Positions 19,201 through 28,546 of a stretch of DNA of 64,000 bases are shown one piece after another (position 1 is the first letter of the stretch; the number at the start of each line of letters is the position of its first letter). Source of the stretch: Costus lasius (lineage: Eukaryota > Streptophyta > Magnoliopsida > Zingiberales > Costaceae). The position numbers and the translations under genes are program-made. Location: the NCBI GenBank assembly GCA_027563935.2, contig CM050453.2, positions 82,124,665 through 82,188,664 on the forward strand, read 5' to 3'. The notes beneath the pieces were generated by a model. The model was not told the DNA's origin and ran no database searches. It saw nothing but the letters and a program-made list of their open reading frames with translations.

Positions 19201-20942
19201 ACCACCTCTCATATTAAGAATCCTTACCCGTGGAAGGGTCTAATTTCCAACCCTTCAAGTTTCAAAGTTACAGCCAAGCCTCGACAATTTACAACTAGGA
19301 CCCCGACCTATATTAAACATATAATTTCATTATAACCAATTCAACACTATAGGCTTACATCAAGATGGAAGAACTGCTCCATAAACTTTAATCTATAGCT
19401 GATGTGTTGTCTCCACCTATGCAGGATGGGAGCCTCAAGAGGAAAGCAAAAAACTCAGGATGTCGAAATAATCCCATCATTTATTTTTTTAATTTAAAAC
19501 CTTAACTAGTAAATTTTTCTTGTATTACATATTACATATATAATGCAACTGTGTAATCATTTGGAAGGGCATTTGGAAAAAGGTTTAAGTATATCTTATT
19601 CAAACTCTCTCTTTATTTTTCTAATTTATTTGTAATATGCAGCTGAAAACTGATATGGCAGTAGAAAGGTTTTAAGTATGGACTCAGGTTACGTAATAAT
19701 ATTTGTTGGAGATGTGATATTGTCATGATCATTTTCCTAAGACGTTGCATAGGCTAGTTTAGTTGCAATTGCGAATCTAGATGATGCTCAATAATGTCAT
19801 AGATGCTCAATAATGTCATACATTAAAGAGGGATTCTAAAGTGGGCACATTCATTCTATCTCAACCTCCTTTTACAATACTGTTAAAATCTATGGTTGCC
19901 TTGTCAACAGTAGGAAGACTTGTCTTGGCTAACTCGATTTTTGACTTTTGTGAGAGCATGCGATTAAGCTCTTAAGAGACAGCGTTAAGCATTCTAAGCT
20001 TAGTGTTTTTATTTATTAGATTTTACTTAGTTAATTGGTATGTATGAGTTAAATAAGAAATTCAGACATGATTCTTATATATATGAGTGTGTATTATATA
20101 TTCTTCGAATATCTTTCAGATGGCATTATTTTGCAGCATTATACATTTATGCAATAATTGAAAAATGTTAATATAATGAACAGGTTAGAACAAATTTAAG
20201 AGCACGACATGGTTTTGGGGAGCAAAGTGAAGTTACCTGCGGTGGAAAAGCTCTAAACTTCTATGCAGCAGTAAGAATGAGAACTAGAAGAAGTTGCTTG
20301 CTATATAGTGAAGAAAAGGTTTGTTCTTCATGAGCGATGGTTCTCTTACTCCTTTAGCTATGACATTACAGTATCTCTAGTTTACTTAGTTACCTCTGAT
20401 GTATTTATTTATTTTTTTTTACAAAATTGCATGAGAAATACATTCAATAGGAAATAAACAAAATTAGCTAAAATCAAATGACCATCGTAGCCTTAAGCCC
20501 AACACTGAAAAAATGAAAACTTGCATACACTATTTTCCATTGTGAATACAAAGAAAAGAAAATCTAATAGCACAATCTCATTTTCATATTCATCTTTATT
20601 TGATCTGTAATGATGGCTGTTTGTGATTGTTTGTTTGCTTTCTAGGTCACTGGCATTGGAATATTAGTGGAGATCATAAAAAATAAGTTGGCACCTGGAA
20701 TGAAGAAAGCTGATCTAAATATAGGATTTGGTAGGGGTTTTTGCCACGAAGCAGAAATTTTGGACATGGCTTCTGAGTATGGAATTATTTCTAAGGAAGA
20801 AAACGGTTTCTGGATAAAAGGAGAGTTTTTCCAAGATCACCTTGCTGCTGAACAATATCTTGCATCAAATAGTAGTGTAGCCGTTGAGTTTGTTGATTTC
20901 TTGAGGGACATATTGTTCAATGTGACAACGAAAGTGGGTTGA
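7067..20942 (+). CDS. RECA3: Mitochondrial RecA homologue, RECA3-like; 3' four exons
   Basis: Four exons (7067-7239, 9634-9780, 20184-20318, 20646-20942) join in frame with canonical GT-AG introns and encode the C-terminal two thirds of a plant RecA. Eukaryotic RecA homologues act in organelle homologous recombination; RECA3 is known for mitochondrial DNA surveillance. Reasons for RECA3 over the other plant RecAs: [26 protein letters not shown], and a short C terminus without the acidic tail. The exons for the transit peptide and Walker A ATP-binding loop are not found between 6.5 and 7.1 kb. They may lie left of the window beyond the Athila remnant, or the gene may be truncated. The second intron is 10.4 kb because of a Copia insertion. 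Confidence 0.8.
7240..9633 (+). other. RECA3-like intron, 2.4 kb
   Basis: AT-rich intron between the Walker B exon and the loop-1 exon. It holds a short Copia-type LTR remnant (8371-8702). A stretch near 7420-7530 (GGTATACTAGTCCACTATTAG) resembles one at about 11880-11960 in the next intron, suggesting a shared minor repeat. No other gene seen. Confidence 0.75.
8371..8702 (-). mobile_element. LTR plus primer-binding-site remnant of a small Copia-type element
   Basis: On the minus strand, a 146-bp segment running 8702-8557 begins TGTTATATTAG and ends TTTGACA. It is followed directly by TGGTATCAAAG (8556-8546), which resembles the initiator-tRNA primer-binding site of Copia elements. About 170 bp of G/A-rich leader follow and then the similarity is lost; no second LTR was found. 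I infer a truncated element or TRIM. The 106-codon reading frame across it is not a gene. Confidence 0.4.
9634..9780 (+). CDS. RECA3: RECA3-like exon with loop 1 and the Phe-Ile-Asn-Gln strand
   Basis: Exactly 49 codons between AG at 9632-9633 and GTATAG at 9781. Encodes [11 protein letters not shown] (start of DNA-binding loop 1), [10 protein letters not shown], and the strand ending Phe-Ile-Asn-Gln, whose Gln couples ATP to DNA binding in RecA. The loop-1 core is diverged from bacterial RecA, as expected for RECA3. Confidence 0.85.
9781..12281 (+). other. RECA3-like intron, part left of the Copia insertion
   Basis: AT-rich intron sequence. Contains a diverged copy of the 276-bp repeat family at about 10570-10720 (GTGAGGCGGATGTAGAGAGAAGG compared with 6465-6480). 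Nothing else recognised. Confidence 0.7.
10570..10720 (+). repeat. Fragment of the 276-bp repeat family
   Basis: Shares GGTTT-GAGTGTGAGGCGGATG-AGAGA and surrounding G/A-rich sequence with 6130-6200 and 6440-6490. It is diverged and partial, and supports a dispersed repeat family in this neighbourhood. Confidence 0.4.
12282..12435 (-). repeat. 3' LTR of the intronic Copia element
   Basis: 154 bp. On the minus strand it begins TGTTAAGAGTATGC and ends CCTTCTAACT, so only the TG end is canonical. It appears identical to the 5' LTR at 17194-17347. Confidence 0.92.
12436..12446 (-). other. Polypurine tract of the Copia element
   Basis: On the minus strand GAGGGGGTG directly precedes the 3' LTR, the expected site for plus-strand DNA priming. 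It overlaps the region just after the polyprotein stop. Confidence 0.8.
12443..16603 (-). CDS. Copia gag-pol polyprotein, intact, 1386 codons
   Basis: A single uninterrupted frame with Copia domain order. Capsid-like gag is at about residues 35-240, a Gly/Arg-rich basic stretch at 245-263, and a CX2CX4HX4C zinc knuckle at 267-280. The aspartic protease motif Asp-Ser-Gly-Ala-Thr-Ser is at 360-365. Integrase has His488, His493, Cys513, Cys516 and catalytic Asp544, Asp607, Glu643. Reverse transcriptase has Tyr-Val-Asp-Asp at 1069-1072, and RNase H has Ser-Asp-Ala-Asp-Tyr at 1232-1236. It ends with Ala-Asp-Ile-Phe-Thr-Lys-Ala-Leu near the C terminus. The first Met gives a 28-residue hydrophobic lead; Met29 (Met-Asp-Phe-Ser) looks a more natural start for Copia gag. 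All catalytic residues I checked are present, so the protein may be functional. Confidence 0.93.
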   Translation of the reverse strand: MENQICSAILSSIGQVLSLQSSLRLLLYMDFSTMPEFKPTSSVATTVKFDGSNYLLWARSMRFYLGSHGKELHLTSMPPSPSDASYESWKRSDMAVATSLLANIETSIASTVMCLDTAKEIWDALVSIYAPQETIGQVHQLYEDLFNLKQAGMPIPDLYRILKGKWDQLQMLQPPTADVSVTIQQRQELFVSRFLAALDDSYAAAKAQLLADSSVSTIQSVYSRLLRVSMGTSTTPVSSALVAPYGGRRGAGGSSRGRGRGRSTVSCEHCGRTNHSSDRCWKKFGKPTYAKLAADPGSSISAQAATPPSIDSTITVSSAEYDRLIRLAAQAESSSSLVATTPAVSGIASLAASPNTWILDSGATSHVSGNRSLFDSLQLDNNHGPVSIADGSLIPVHGIGTVRLGSTITLHDVLYVPQFPVNLISVYALTTNLSCSITFFSSSCIFQDLRTKVKIGGGLKVGGVYVLTEPASIFTRVLTAASSPYTWHCRLGHISSAKVQQFLSLKSCPTFECDACQVGKHHRTSFPKSVSPPTVVPFHVVHSDIWGPSPVSTRDGFKYFVTFIDDYSRMCWIYLLKNRSDVLNVFQSFYLEIKNQFGLPLKILRTDNALEYTSLSFTRFCASQGILHQTTCPYTSQQNGVAERKNRHLLDVTRALLFHMCVPKHFWGDVVLTANYLINRIPTSTLQGKSPISILSPNCPTFSIPPKTFGCLCYVHHLSPGNDKLSPRAIKCVFLGYSRTQKGYRCFDPKLGRYFVSMDVSFFESTPYFSNSVPADLRIPLPTPCPLDVPSMPSLVPGTSSVPLQVYHRRAPAAPAPASPPASPLPEAPCPAPADLPIALRKGRRSTAKYPISHYVSYARISTFHSAFLTTLSLSTVPTSHSTALSLPQWKAAMDEEMDALTSRCTWSLVPLPSGARPVMCRWVYTVKHNPDGSVHRYKARLVARGFTQIYGVDYLDTFSPVARLSSVRIILSLAINLGWSLHQLDIKNAFLYGDLTEDVYMHQPPGYVKPGGMVCKLHKAIYGLKQSPRAWFQKFSTIISQIGFLHCKSDHSIFIKKSSSGIIILAIYVDDILLSGDDSKGIHETKTYLHSQFSLRDMGKPRYFLGIEIAYKGSSVHLSQRKYVLDLLSDTGMLECKPHDVPMVPNERHSLWETSDDTDPLLYRQVVGKLIYLTVTRPDISFAVGVVSQFMQSPKECHWKAVLRILQYLKKCPGKGLLYKKNGHLTVESYSDADYAGNVDDRKSISGFCVYVGGNLVTWKSKKQNVVSRSSCEAEYRAMAHTTCELLWIKGLIMEFGLVVESPMIMHCDNQSAIFIANNPSFHERTKHVEVDCHFIRDAISTRQITTPYTKSEEQVADIFTKALNTAKVGEFCNKLGMIDIFAPA
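16604..17180 (-). other. Untranslated leader of the Copia element with GC-rich short repeats
   Basis: About 580 bp between primer-binding site and polyprotein. It is markedly GC-rich compared with the surrounding intron and built partly of repeats of TGCGGAAGAC(T/G)CG, with at least six occurrences between 16790 and 16925. Open frames on both strands (up to 195 codons) are low complexity without domains. Confidence 0.6.
17181..17193 (-). other. Primer-binding site of the Copia element
   Basis: On the minus strand TGGTATCAGAGCC follows the 5' LTR at once. It is the standard site for the 3' end of plant initiator methionine tRNA. Confidence 0.9.
17194..17347 (-). repeat. 5' LTR of the intronic Copia element
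   Basis: 154 bp, identical by eye to the 3' LTR at 12282-12435, and followed on the plus strand by the second TCACA target copy. Confidence 0.92.
17348..20183 (+). other. RECA3-like intron, part right of the Copia insertion
   Basis: AT-rich sequence with no recognisable gene. It includes a poly-A run at about 17529-17547, a short duplication (ATAGATGCTCAATAATGTCATA, about 19778-19820) and a 129-codon minus-strand reading frame (18710-19099) without any domain. It ends in an AT-rich tract and ACAG at 20183. Confidence 0.7.
20184..20318 (+). CDS. RECA3: RECA3-like exon with loop 2
   Basis: 45 codons between ACAG and GTTTGT. It encodes the DNA-binding loop 2 region, ending Glu-Val-Thr-Cys-Gly-Gly-Lys-Ala-Leu, then Phe-Tyr-Ala-Ala-Val-Arg. 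These correspond to Thr-Gly-Gly-Asn-Ala-Leu-Lys-Phe-Tyr in bacterial RecA; Lys replaces the usual Asn. The Arg-rich start of loop 2 is strongly diverged. Confidence 0.82.
20319..20645 (+). other. Last RECA3-like intron, 327 bp
   Basis: GT at 20319, T-rich acceptor ending CTAG at 20645. No inserted element seen. Confidence 0.8.
20646..20942 (+). CDS. RECA3: RECA3-like terminal exon
   Basis: 98 codons and a TGA (20940-20942). It encodes the conserved Lys-Asn-Lys-Leu-Ala-Pro-Gly, the Phe-Gly-Arg-Gly-Phe strand that corresponds to Tyr-Gly-Glu-Gly in bacteria, Ala-Ser-Glu-Tyr-Gly-Ile-Ile and the final helices. The protein ends without the acidic tail of bacterial RecA. Confidence 0.85.
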   Translation, partial: VTGIGILVEIIKNKLAPGMKKADLNIGFGRGFCHEAEILDMASEYGIISKEENGFWIKGEFFQDHLAAEQYLASNSSVAVEFVDFLRDILFNVTTKVG

Positions 20943-21858
20943 CTTGGGAAAAGCTTATCAATTTGGGTTCTTTACAACAAATTTGATCGTTACAATGAAG
21001 CTTCATGTGAAATCTTAATGTTGTGCAAACGTCCCGACTGAATCAACGAAAGGCTCTCGTGGAATTTCAAGCATCAATCTGTTGAGACTGCATTGCTGTG
21101 AACTTGACCATTTCTAATTGACTGTGCAAAATGGAACTATGGGGCAACTCCAAACATCTAAAACTCCAATTGGCTATTGATACCTTGAGAAAGCACTAAT
21201 TGAACTGTTTTGGCACAGGTTCCTTTTGTTCTTATGTATTTAGATGTGCTGCTGGGTGAGCTATCAGGTGAAATCAAGTATACGACATTGTTTTAAACAT
21301 TGTTTATCTAAGTTTGCAGGCATTGAGATTCTTGAATGTTCAATCTTTTTGGCATCGGCGGCAGCAATGAGGCGGTTATTAATTAGTGATGCTTTTAAAG
21401 TATAACAAAACGAGTTGGAGAAGCTTTCAAGTATGTTTAGAAATTGTAAAAATAGAGTTCCTTCGAGTGTACAATTGAGATTAGAAATGTGGTTTTGCAT
21501 ATAAAAGCTTTACTGGAGACGTTTTAAACATCTTCAATTCGAGATTTTTATTTTTATTTACTGAAGCATCATCAGACTCTTTAAATGCCTTTAATTGGAG
21601 ATGTATTTACTGAATCATTTCAAAATTGAGATGTTTTAAACTTTTTCTAATCTGTGATTTTTTTTTGTCAAACAAATATATATATATATTTGCAGTTCAT
21701 AGACGTCAATATTATACACTTCTCTACACATTCTTTAATTCTGAAGAATATGCTTGCATTACCTAAAACATCTAAAATAAAATAACATCAAGTACAACGT
21801 CTCAAAATAAATACTTAGCATACAAAATATATCAAATATCATATTCATATGCATAATT
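20943..21858 (+). other. 3' flank of the RECA3-like gene
   Basis: Probably the 3' untranslated region for the first few hundred bases, then AT-rich intergenic DNA with a short (AT)n run at about 21680-21691. No coding signal was recognised. Confidence 0.5.
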
Positions 21859-22332
21859 AGGGATGGTAATTGGAGAGCAATTTAGCGGGTACCTGCTTTG
21901 CTTGAACCCATTTAAAGATAATTGGGTATATGTTATTTGGGTTTGGGTAGGGTATGAGTAATGTATATGTTATACTCGAATAGCATAAGACAGATATCTA
22001 TTACTTGAACTTGATTATACTTATTTATTTGTTTGTGTATTAAAAATTATTTTTTTATTATATAAATTGGATATGTGGGTACTAGTTTTACCCTATTTAA
22101 AGTTTTAACCATTATTAGGTTGAAATTTTATACGATAGTTATTTAAGTTGGGTATTTATAGGGTTTGAATATTAAATAGATAGTTGAATTTTTAGTAAGA
22201 TGGGGTACAAGTAGGGTTTCTAAAAAATAAACATGTACTTATTCTGGTATGGGTAGAAGAGTTATTTGGGTTAAGATACAGATAGTATGAAAAATGTTGG
22301 TACTCTACCTGTTGCCATTGCTATGCATAATT
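21849..22332. mobile_element. Small TIR element (MITE-like) with 10-bp flanking duplication
   Basis: A 464-bp segment (21859-22322) is bounded by AGGGATGGTAAT on the left and GTTGCCATTGCT on the right. These are an imperfect inverted repeat (8 of 12 match). It is flanked by the direct repeat ATGCATAATT (21849-21858 and 22323-22332). The interior is AT-rich and rich in GGGTA/TTGGGT motifs, with no coding capacity. The superfamily is uncertain: a 9-11-bp duplication would fit Mutator-like, while an 8-bp target plus chance extension would fit hAT. Confidence 0.65.
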
Positions 22333-22456
22333 GATATAGATAACAAAAATATTTTTTTCTTAAATAATAATCATCAATTGATGATGCCTATAACATATTA
22401 CAGAGAATAATTGTATTGTAATGATAAGGTGTAAGGCCAAGACTTGGTTCTAGAAT

Positions 22457-23170
22457 AGGGATGGCAAGAATATTTGACCCAATTGGGTATGCAACTCAAC
22501 TTGCTCTATTTAAGGCAGGTTTGTGGTACCTAATTAGCTAAATGAGTTGGGTTTAGATTCTTGATATTTGATACTCGATTTAAAAATAATAAATATATTT
22601 TTTATTATTAAAATATATAAAATAATTATTAATTAATATATTTCTTATAATAATCCGATGGAAAATAAGGTTATAATTTATAAAATTATATTTTATAGAA
22701 AAAAATAAAATAAAAAAATCAAAAATTTTTATTTAATTGGGTGCTTGTGGGGTACTCATTTAAGTCAGGTTTGGTTGCATAATAGGGTACTTAACATGGG
22801 TTGAGTTGGGTTTAGGTATTGGGCAAAGGGTTATTAGGTATTATTTAAGGTGGGTTTGGGGTGTTGAATTAGCTAAATGAGTCTAAGTCCTGAATATTTG
22901 ATACTTGATTTATAAATAATAAAATTTTTTTATTATTAATATATAAAATAATTATTAATTAATATATTTTTTATAATGATAATTTATAAAATTATATTTT
23001 ACAAAAAAAATTAAAATTTTAAAAAAATAAAAAAATTTATTTAATTGGTTACCCATGGGTACTCATTTAAGTCAAGTTGGGGTGGTGGTATAATAGGATA
23101 CTAACTCGGGTCGAGTTGGGTTTAAGTATTGGGCAAATGGTTATTAGTTATTCAAGCTGTTATCATTGCT
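22457..23170. mobile_element. Second MITE-like element of the same family, internally duplicated
   Basis: Starts AGGGATGGCAAG and ends TTATCATTGCT, matching the ends of the 21859-22322 element. The interior has the same GGGTA/TTGGGTT character. An AT-rich unit beginning AATTAGCTAAATGAG (22532 and 22867) is tandemly duplicated with a period of about 335 bp. Flanks TCTAGAAT and TCTAAAAG are only an approximate duplication. Confidence 0.55.
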
Positions 23171-24118
23171 AGTCTAAAAGGCTGAATGATGGTTGTGCCT
23201 TTTGTCCTCATTGTCAATGATACTATGCAATATTTACTAGTGCATGTGCTAAATTTAGATTACACTAGGATATAATTGAATCATGTTAGCATTAGTGATA
23301 GTGGGAGTAAAGTAACGATTAGTGTAAGTACAATCTGCACCCTCAAGGTTACCTCTAGAGACGTGATGGTGGTGCGCTAAAGATTATATGTTGTAACAAG
23401 GGCACATAAAGAATTGAGGTAGTCTTAGTAGATATGATAAGTTAGTTTGTGTAGAGTCCTTGCATCTCCATACTAACCATCATGAATGCCATAGGGAATG
23501 GAATTACTCAAGCATTTGTGCTTCTTATTTAGTTATGCCATAATTAAATATCTTCCGGTGATAATAGGTAGTAAGTCAGTTTTATGGTTGATCACTGTTG
23601 TCGTATCAGTTGCCAGTGCTTCAGCTTTCTTAATTTTTCTATTTGTTAATGGACGAATTTGGTATGAGCATCTCTCTTGTTATGTTGAATTACTGCTTGA
23701 ATTCAGATTCCCATTATGCAAATAGTTGCAAAGATGGCCTACTCTTTTTCCTTGTTAGTGTCATCATCTCAAGCAGAATCCCAAGTCACGCTGCAATTAC
23801 CAACTATTAACTAAAGAATATGTACATAGTAAGATATATAAAGCAAGGTGTTCTATATATTAAAAAAAACTATTCAAGTTTTCTTGACAAATAAAAATTA
23901 CATTTACTTTCTAAAAAGAAATTCTATCTTCATGTTTTCCTTCAGCCAACATTGGCCTTAGATGTTCATATGTTTACATGATTGGAGTTCAAAGATTTAG
24001 TTGTCGCTTTATTTGAATCCACTTTAAGTAAAATGCTAAACTCTAACATGAACTTTGGAATTTACAATAATAACATCTATGTGTTTCGTTAGTAATCAAT
24101 ACATACACTAAAACCTTA
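23171..24118. other. Intergenic, nothing recognised
   Basis: AT-rich DNA. A 75-codon plus-strand frame (23498-23725) translates to a hydrophobic sequence but has no family resemblance, and I do not call it. Confidence 0.5.
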
Positions 24119-25092
24119 GGCTGTGTTTACTAGAGAAGAAAAGAAATGGAAGGAAAAAAGCAGGGAAAAGAAAAGATGATGGAGAGGAAAATGGATGGAA
24201 AGGAAAACGAATCACATGTTTTGGAGAAAGGTGAATGGGTGGTGGCGTGGAGAATGTACGGGAGGCGAGGATGGCAGACGGGGCGGGCGGCGAGGCTGGC
24301 AGGCGAGTGAACGAGGCAGCTGGCTGGCGCACGAGTGGAAGAGGTTTGCGGGCAGGCGACGAGGTTGGCTGGCTGGTGGAAGAGGTTGGTTGGCAGACAA
24401 GGCTCCCTAGTGGGCGACGAGGCTCACTGGCGAATGAGAGGACGAGGTTACTTGGCTGGCGGATGAGAGGACGAGGTTACTTGGTTGGTGACGAAGTTGA
24501 CAGACTAGTGGAAGAGGCTAGTTGGCGAACGAGGTTCGCTAGTGGAAGATGCCGACTGGCGAGAGCGGACGAGGCTGGTTGGTTGGCTAGCAGGCGGGCA
24601 ATGAGGCTAGCGGACCATAGGACAAGGCTAGCTGGTGAGCAACAAGGTTGGCTAGTGGGCAGGCAATGAGATTGGCTAGCGAACGAGAGGACGAGGTTAC
24701 TTGGTGGGTGACGAAGTTGACTGACTAGCGGAAGATGCCGACTGGTGAGAGCAGACGAGGCTGGTTGGTTGGCTAGCATGCGGGTGACAAGGCTGGCGGA
24801 CCACAAGACAAGGCTAGCTGGCGGGCAACAAGGCTAGCTGGCGAACGAGGTTGGTGGGCAGGCAACGAGATTGGCGGACGAGTGGCGACGACGCAGAGAG
24901 ACGCTAAAGCGTCGAGGGACATTGGTTTTCAGCCCAATTTGGGCGGATCAAGTTTTGACAGAGTTGGAAGGAAAACTCTACTCGTTTTCCTTCCTTGATT
25001 TTCCTTTCTCTCTAGGTAAACAAAGGAAAATAGAAATTTTTTTTCTTTCCCTCCTTTTCCTTCCTCTTTTCCTCTCTGGTAAACAAGCTGTA
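24119..25092. mobile_element. TIR-family member A with GC-rich minisatellite interior
   Basis: Left end GGCTGTGTTTACTAGAGAAG and right end CCTCTCTGGTAAACAAGCTG are inverted. Subterminal regions are GGAAAAG-rich on the left and CTTTTCC-rich on the right. About 24290-24860 is GC-rich, made of repeats of GACGAGGCTGGCTGGC(G)GGC type. Two longer copies start near 24470 and 24702, each running through GATGCCGACTGG and GACGAGGCTGGTTGGTTGG. CCCAATTTGGGCGGA lies near the right subterminal part. I cannot place a clear target duplication. Open frames in the interior are repeat artefacts. Confidence 0.65.
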
Positions 25093-27572
25093 AAAGAATA
25101 CGACTGCTATAGCTGGATTTTAAATTTACATGACATTGGTGGCGACTCAACCATTTGTGCATAAAATGATTATCAAACTAGACTGTATTATTACATAAAC
25201 TTCATCCCTTCCTGAGTAATCAAAATCTTAGTCTTGTTCCTCCATCGACTGTAAGGAGCTGAATCCCGCTGCATCCTCTTCATCCATTATGAGCTCATGA
25301 GTCCTCGCTGCAAGCCCTTTCAAGATTAACGGAAGAAATATATAAAGTTCAGTATGCCTCCACTAATATTAACCGCCTATCTTAAAATCCTGCATCTTCA
25401 TCTAGATAAAAAAAACATATTATTGTTCCACTAATCTAAGAAAATATTTAAAATTATAATCATTCATCGGCATAGTCGAAAGTCCTGAATCCATCATTGA
25501 TCTAAGTCCCTCTAGAAATGTTTGTCGGCGCTAAACATTTTCAAAAACTAAGGTTTCAGCGAAAGACTAGGTTGCCTGCCTCATTGCTCGTGAATCTCAT
25601 GCTCTCAACTTTAATCTCGAAAAGACCCTAAGCCCGAACTGACTCCTTCCAGGATCACACATGAATTTAAGTTTGGAGCATGACCCTTTCTTCTAATATG
25701 ATGCACTACGTGAGGGACAAGTTAAGGCAAACGAGTTTCTTTTTATGGAAGAGCGCAAAAGTTCAAGTTTTGCTCATTTAGCAAATGGAGTTTCATACAG
25801 CTAGATTGTGGATATCATTGAGCTCGTCAATTTCTTATGTTTTTTTTTTTTTAAAATACAACATATTAAGGGCTACATAAATCACTCGTGCATAGAAAAC
25901 TAACCTAAATGTTATAATATTTCAAATAAGAGGGCATTCCTCAAATTTCTATTTATCCTCCTACATCCTCTCATGAATTTGGTGAGCGACACAAGTGCAT
26001 ATACCACTATAATCAGGAAGCACCCATCCTTCTTCCTCGAAGAGAAACGACCTCGCTAAGAAAGTATTTCTATAGTCCTATATTTCAACTCCTTGATATC
26101 ATCTTTGAACCCATAGAGAAACTCATAGTACATTTCTTTGATTAAGTGCCAGCCAACTACTTGCCTCCATCTTGAACTTTAATTTTTGCCACCCAATTCG
26201 TTTTGATATAGTCTAAGAATTTACGTTCACTCTTTCAGACTTTATACACTTTGATGCAAAGCTTAGCAATTTTCTGCATCAATTTACACATTAATTATTT
26301 ACCAAGGCATTACTCATGATTGGGCTCACTTGTAATGGCATAGCAAGCTCTTCTTGAAATTAAAAATTTATTATTGCTACTAATCCTTAAAATGGATTAT
26401 GCTGACCAAATAAGTAGGACTTGACTCAGTTAATTATTTTGAGCGATGAGACTCATGTAGACAGTGGTTTTCGCTTTTTGTGTTGCCGCCATGAACTTGC
26501 ATGGAGAGGGGCCCTAGGGATTTTCCGTCTTGTCCCTCCAATGCTCAAGTTAAATTGAGATAAAACATGAGCAAAAAATAAAAGTAACTTGTGGATTGTG
26601 GAAGAAGATTAGAACCTATTTTGTGTCTATCGATTATCTTGCCAAAAGAGTCTTTTATAGGTGCACGCACAGTGCACTTTTCTTGATAGGGAGAAGAGAT
26701 TCGGAAGCAGAAGGAATAGGCACTTAAGTCATTCTAAAAGTGGCAAATGTTTTCTACGTATAAAGCCACACTAGATAAAGCATTACTCCTAGAAGGATAC
26801 TCTTTGATGTTGTGGTGGTAGAGACTATCATGAGTGATACAAACTGCAATGCTTCTCATAGATAAGAGCAATAGAAGCAGCCGCTGGAAATCTATGGTTG
26901 TAAATATGAGGATGTCTAGACTTTGTAATCAGATTTTTGATGCAAAATTTACTTATAATCGTCAAATTTGATCCAGAGTTGTGCTCTAGGTTTATGGGTA
27001 AGTCCTCAACCTTTCTTGCTAAGCAGTACGTAAATCCTTTGTCTGAACCTTTTATTTGATATATGCATGAGTATTATTTCTATTTACCAGTTGATTGAGG
27101 TACATTTTTACATTTTTATTTGATATATGCTACAGAGTTGTTTTCTACGTATAATTGATTGATATACAACATGTTATACTCTGCATCATATTATTCATGT
27201 TCTTAACTTATGTACCAGGACACATTTTCCAAAGATGTGTGCAGTACAGTATAGTCGCTAGCCATCTCTGTAGCATTAATTGGACTCATGAACACTCTAT
27301 GGCTGGGTGTATTCACCACCTTCGGATGTATTTTTGGGGTGATGAACCCAAGCCTAGTACTGTTCATTGTGCTCATTTTCTATAGGCGGATGTATTGTTT
27401 ATGATATGCCACTGACTCCTCATGTTTTTCACTAAAATTTCAATTATTTAGAGATTTTCTATATGTAATAGATATTTCAGTTGTAATAATCCTAGCCACG
27501 TAAATTTAGTTTCAAATTCTGTGGCTTGTATACCGAATAGTGAGAAATGTAATAGTTAGTTGATTTTCCTTT
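25093..27572. other. Intergenic, no gene recognised
   Basis: About 2.5 kb of moderately AT-rich DNA with stops in all frames. It might include old retroelement sequence, but no domain could be read on either strand. Confidence 0.45.
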
Positions 27573-28168
27573 ACGGCCTATTTTATTGGGGAGAAATGCA
27601 GGCAGAAAAGAAAGAAATATTTTTTTTCTCTTTGTTTTATTGGAGGGGTTGATTTGAGGGGGAAGAAAAATAGGACACTTTGAATCATCACTTGCTTCCT
27701 GTGAGTTGCGCTGTCTCCTTCCACGAGCGCCGCCTACGAGTTATGCCGTCTCCTTCCGCCAGCCTACCTCGCCTCACCCTCGTCCTTCCACGAGTCACAC
27801 GGGAAGTTCTTCCTGTGCATCCTGCCGCGTGAGCCCGCCCTCGTCTCCTCCTCGCCTCCTCCCTGCGTGTGAGCCTGCCTTCGCTCACCCCAGTTGCGAG
27901 CCCTCCCCGCTCTAGCGCGGTCTGCCGCCGGGAGCGCTGCCTTCGCCATCACCGTGAACGCCTTCGCCCTGCATCCTGCCGCCTTCGCTTGCCCCTTCCC
28001 TAGCGCCGCCTGCCGCTGCTGCCTTCGCCATCACCGTGAGCGCTGCTGCTGGGGAAGGATGCTGATCACGTGAATCTCACATGATTAGTTTTCTTCCCTC
28101 CTGTATTTCTTCCCCTCGTCTTTTTTCATGCTTTCTACTTTTCTTCCCCTATCATAAAACACAGCCTT
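27573..28168. mobile_element. TIR-family member B
   Basis: Left end GGCCTATTTTATTGGGGAG and right end CTATCATAAAACACAGCCTT are inverted. The interior (about 27695-28060) is GC-rich with repeats of CGCCGCCTRCGAG, GCCTTCGCCATCACCGTGA and CCTTCC types. The same architecture as A, D and E puts it in one family, although the interiors are not homologous base for base. Confidence 0.55.
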
Positions 28169-28540
28169 AAAGCTTTTTGATATTCAGTATTGTGGTTATG
28201 TCTTTGATGTCGAGATTAGGATGCATCAGTTTAAAACTGAAAGTTCCGTGGGACTCCTATGAGTGTACGAACTATTGTTTTTTGTACATTTTTTGTATTT
28301 AGTGTAACTTATTCTTTGTTGAATCTTACATTGCAATTTGTTTGCTCAATGTTTACATCATTTGAACATATTAGTTGTGGCATCAACATTTTGGGCAATG
28401 TGCAAAAAGGTTGAAGCCCCTTTGTAAGGGCAAATTAGTACATCGCTTATGTGTTTCAATGGAGGGATAGAAATCACAAAAGAAAAGAAATAATGATAGA
28501 AAGAAAATAAGAAGGTAAAAAAATAACTGTTTTCTTTTAT
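28169..28540. other. Spacer between TIR-family members B and C
   Basis: AT-rich, with an A/G-rich stretch at about 28465-28525 that resembles the subterminal sequence of the TIR family. Nothing else seen. Confidence 0.4.
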
Positions 28541-28546
28541 AGATCT

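Noticed and set aside
20667..20942. Separate 91-aa gene starting at the Met codon at 20667
   Set aside because: The frame continues upstream to a splice acceptor at 20646 and aligns as the last RecA exon.
24235..24806. Overlapping frames of 70-144 codons on both strands
   Set aside because: They follow from the in-frame minisatellite of TIR member A and are Trp/Arg- or Ser/Pro-rich repeats.
27688..27952. Frames in a GC-rich island, considered as an exon or CpG-island promoter
   Set aside because: The island is the repeat interior of TIR member B, bounded by its inverted ends.
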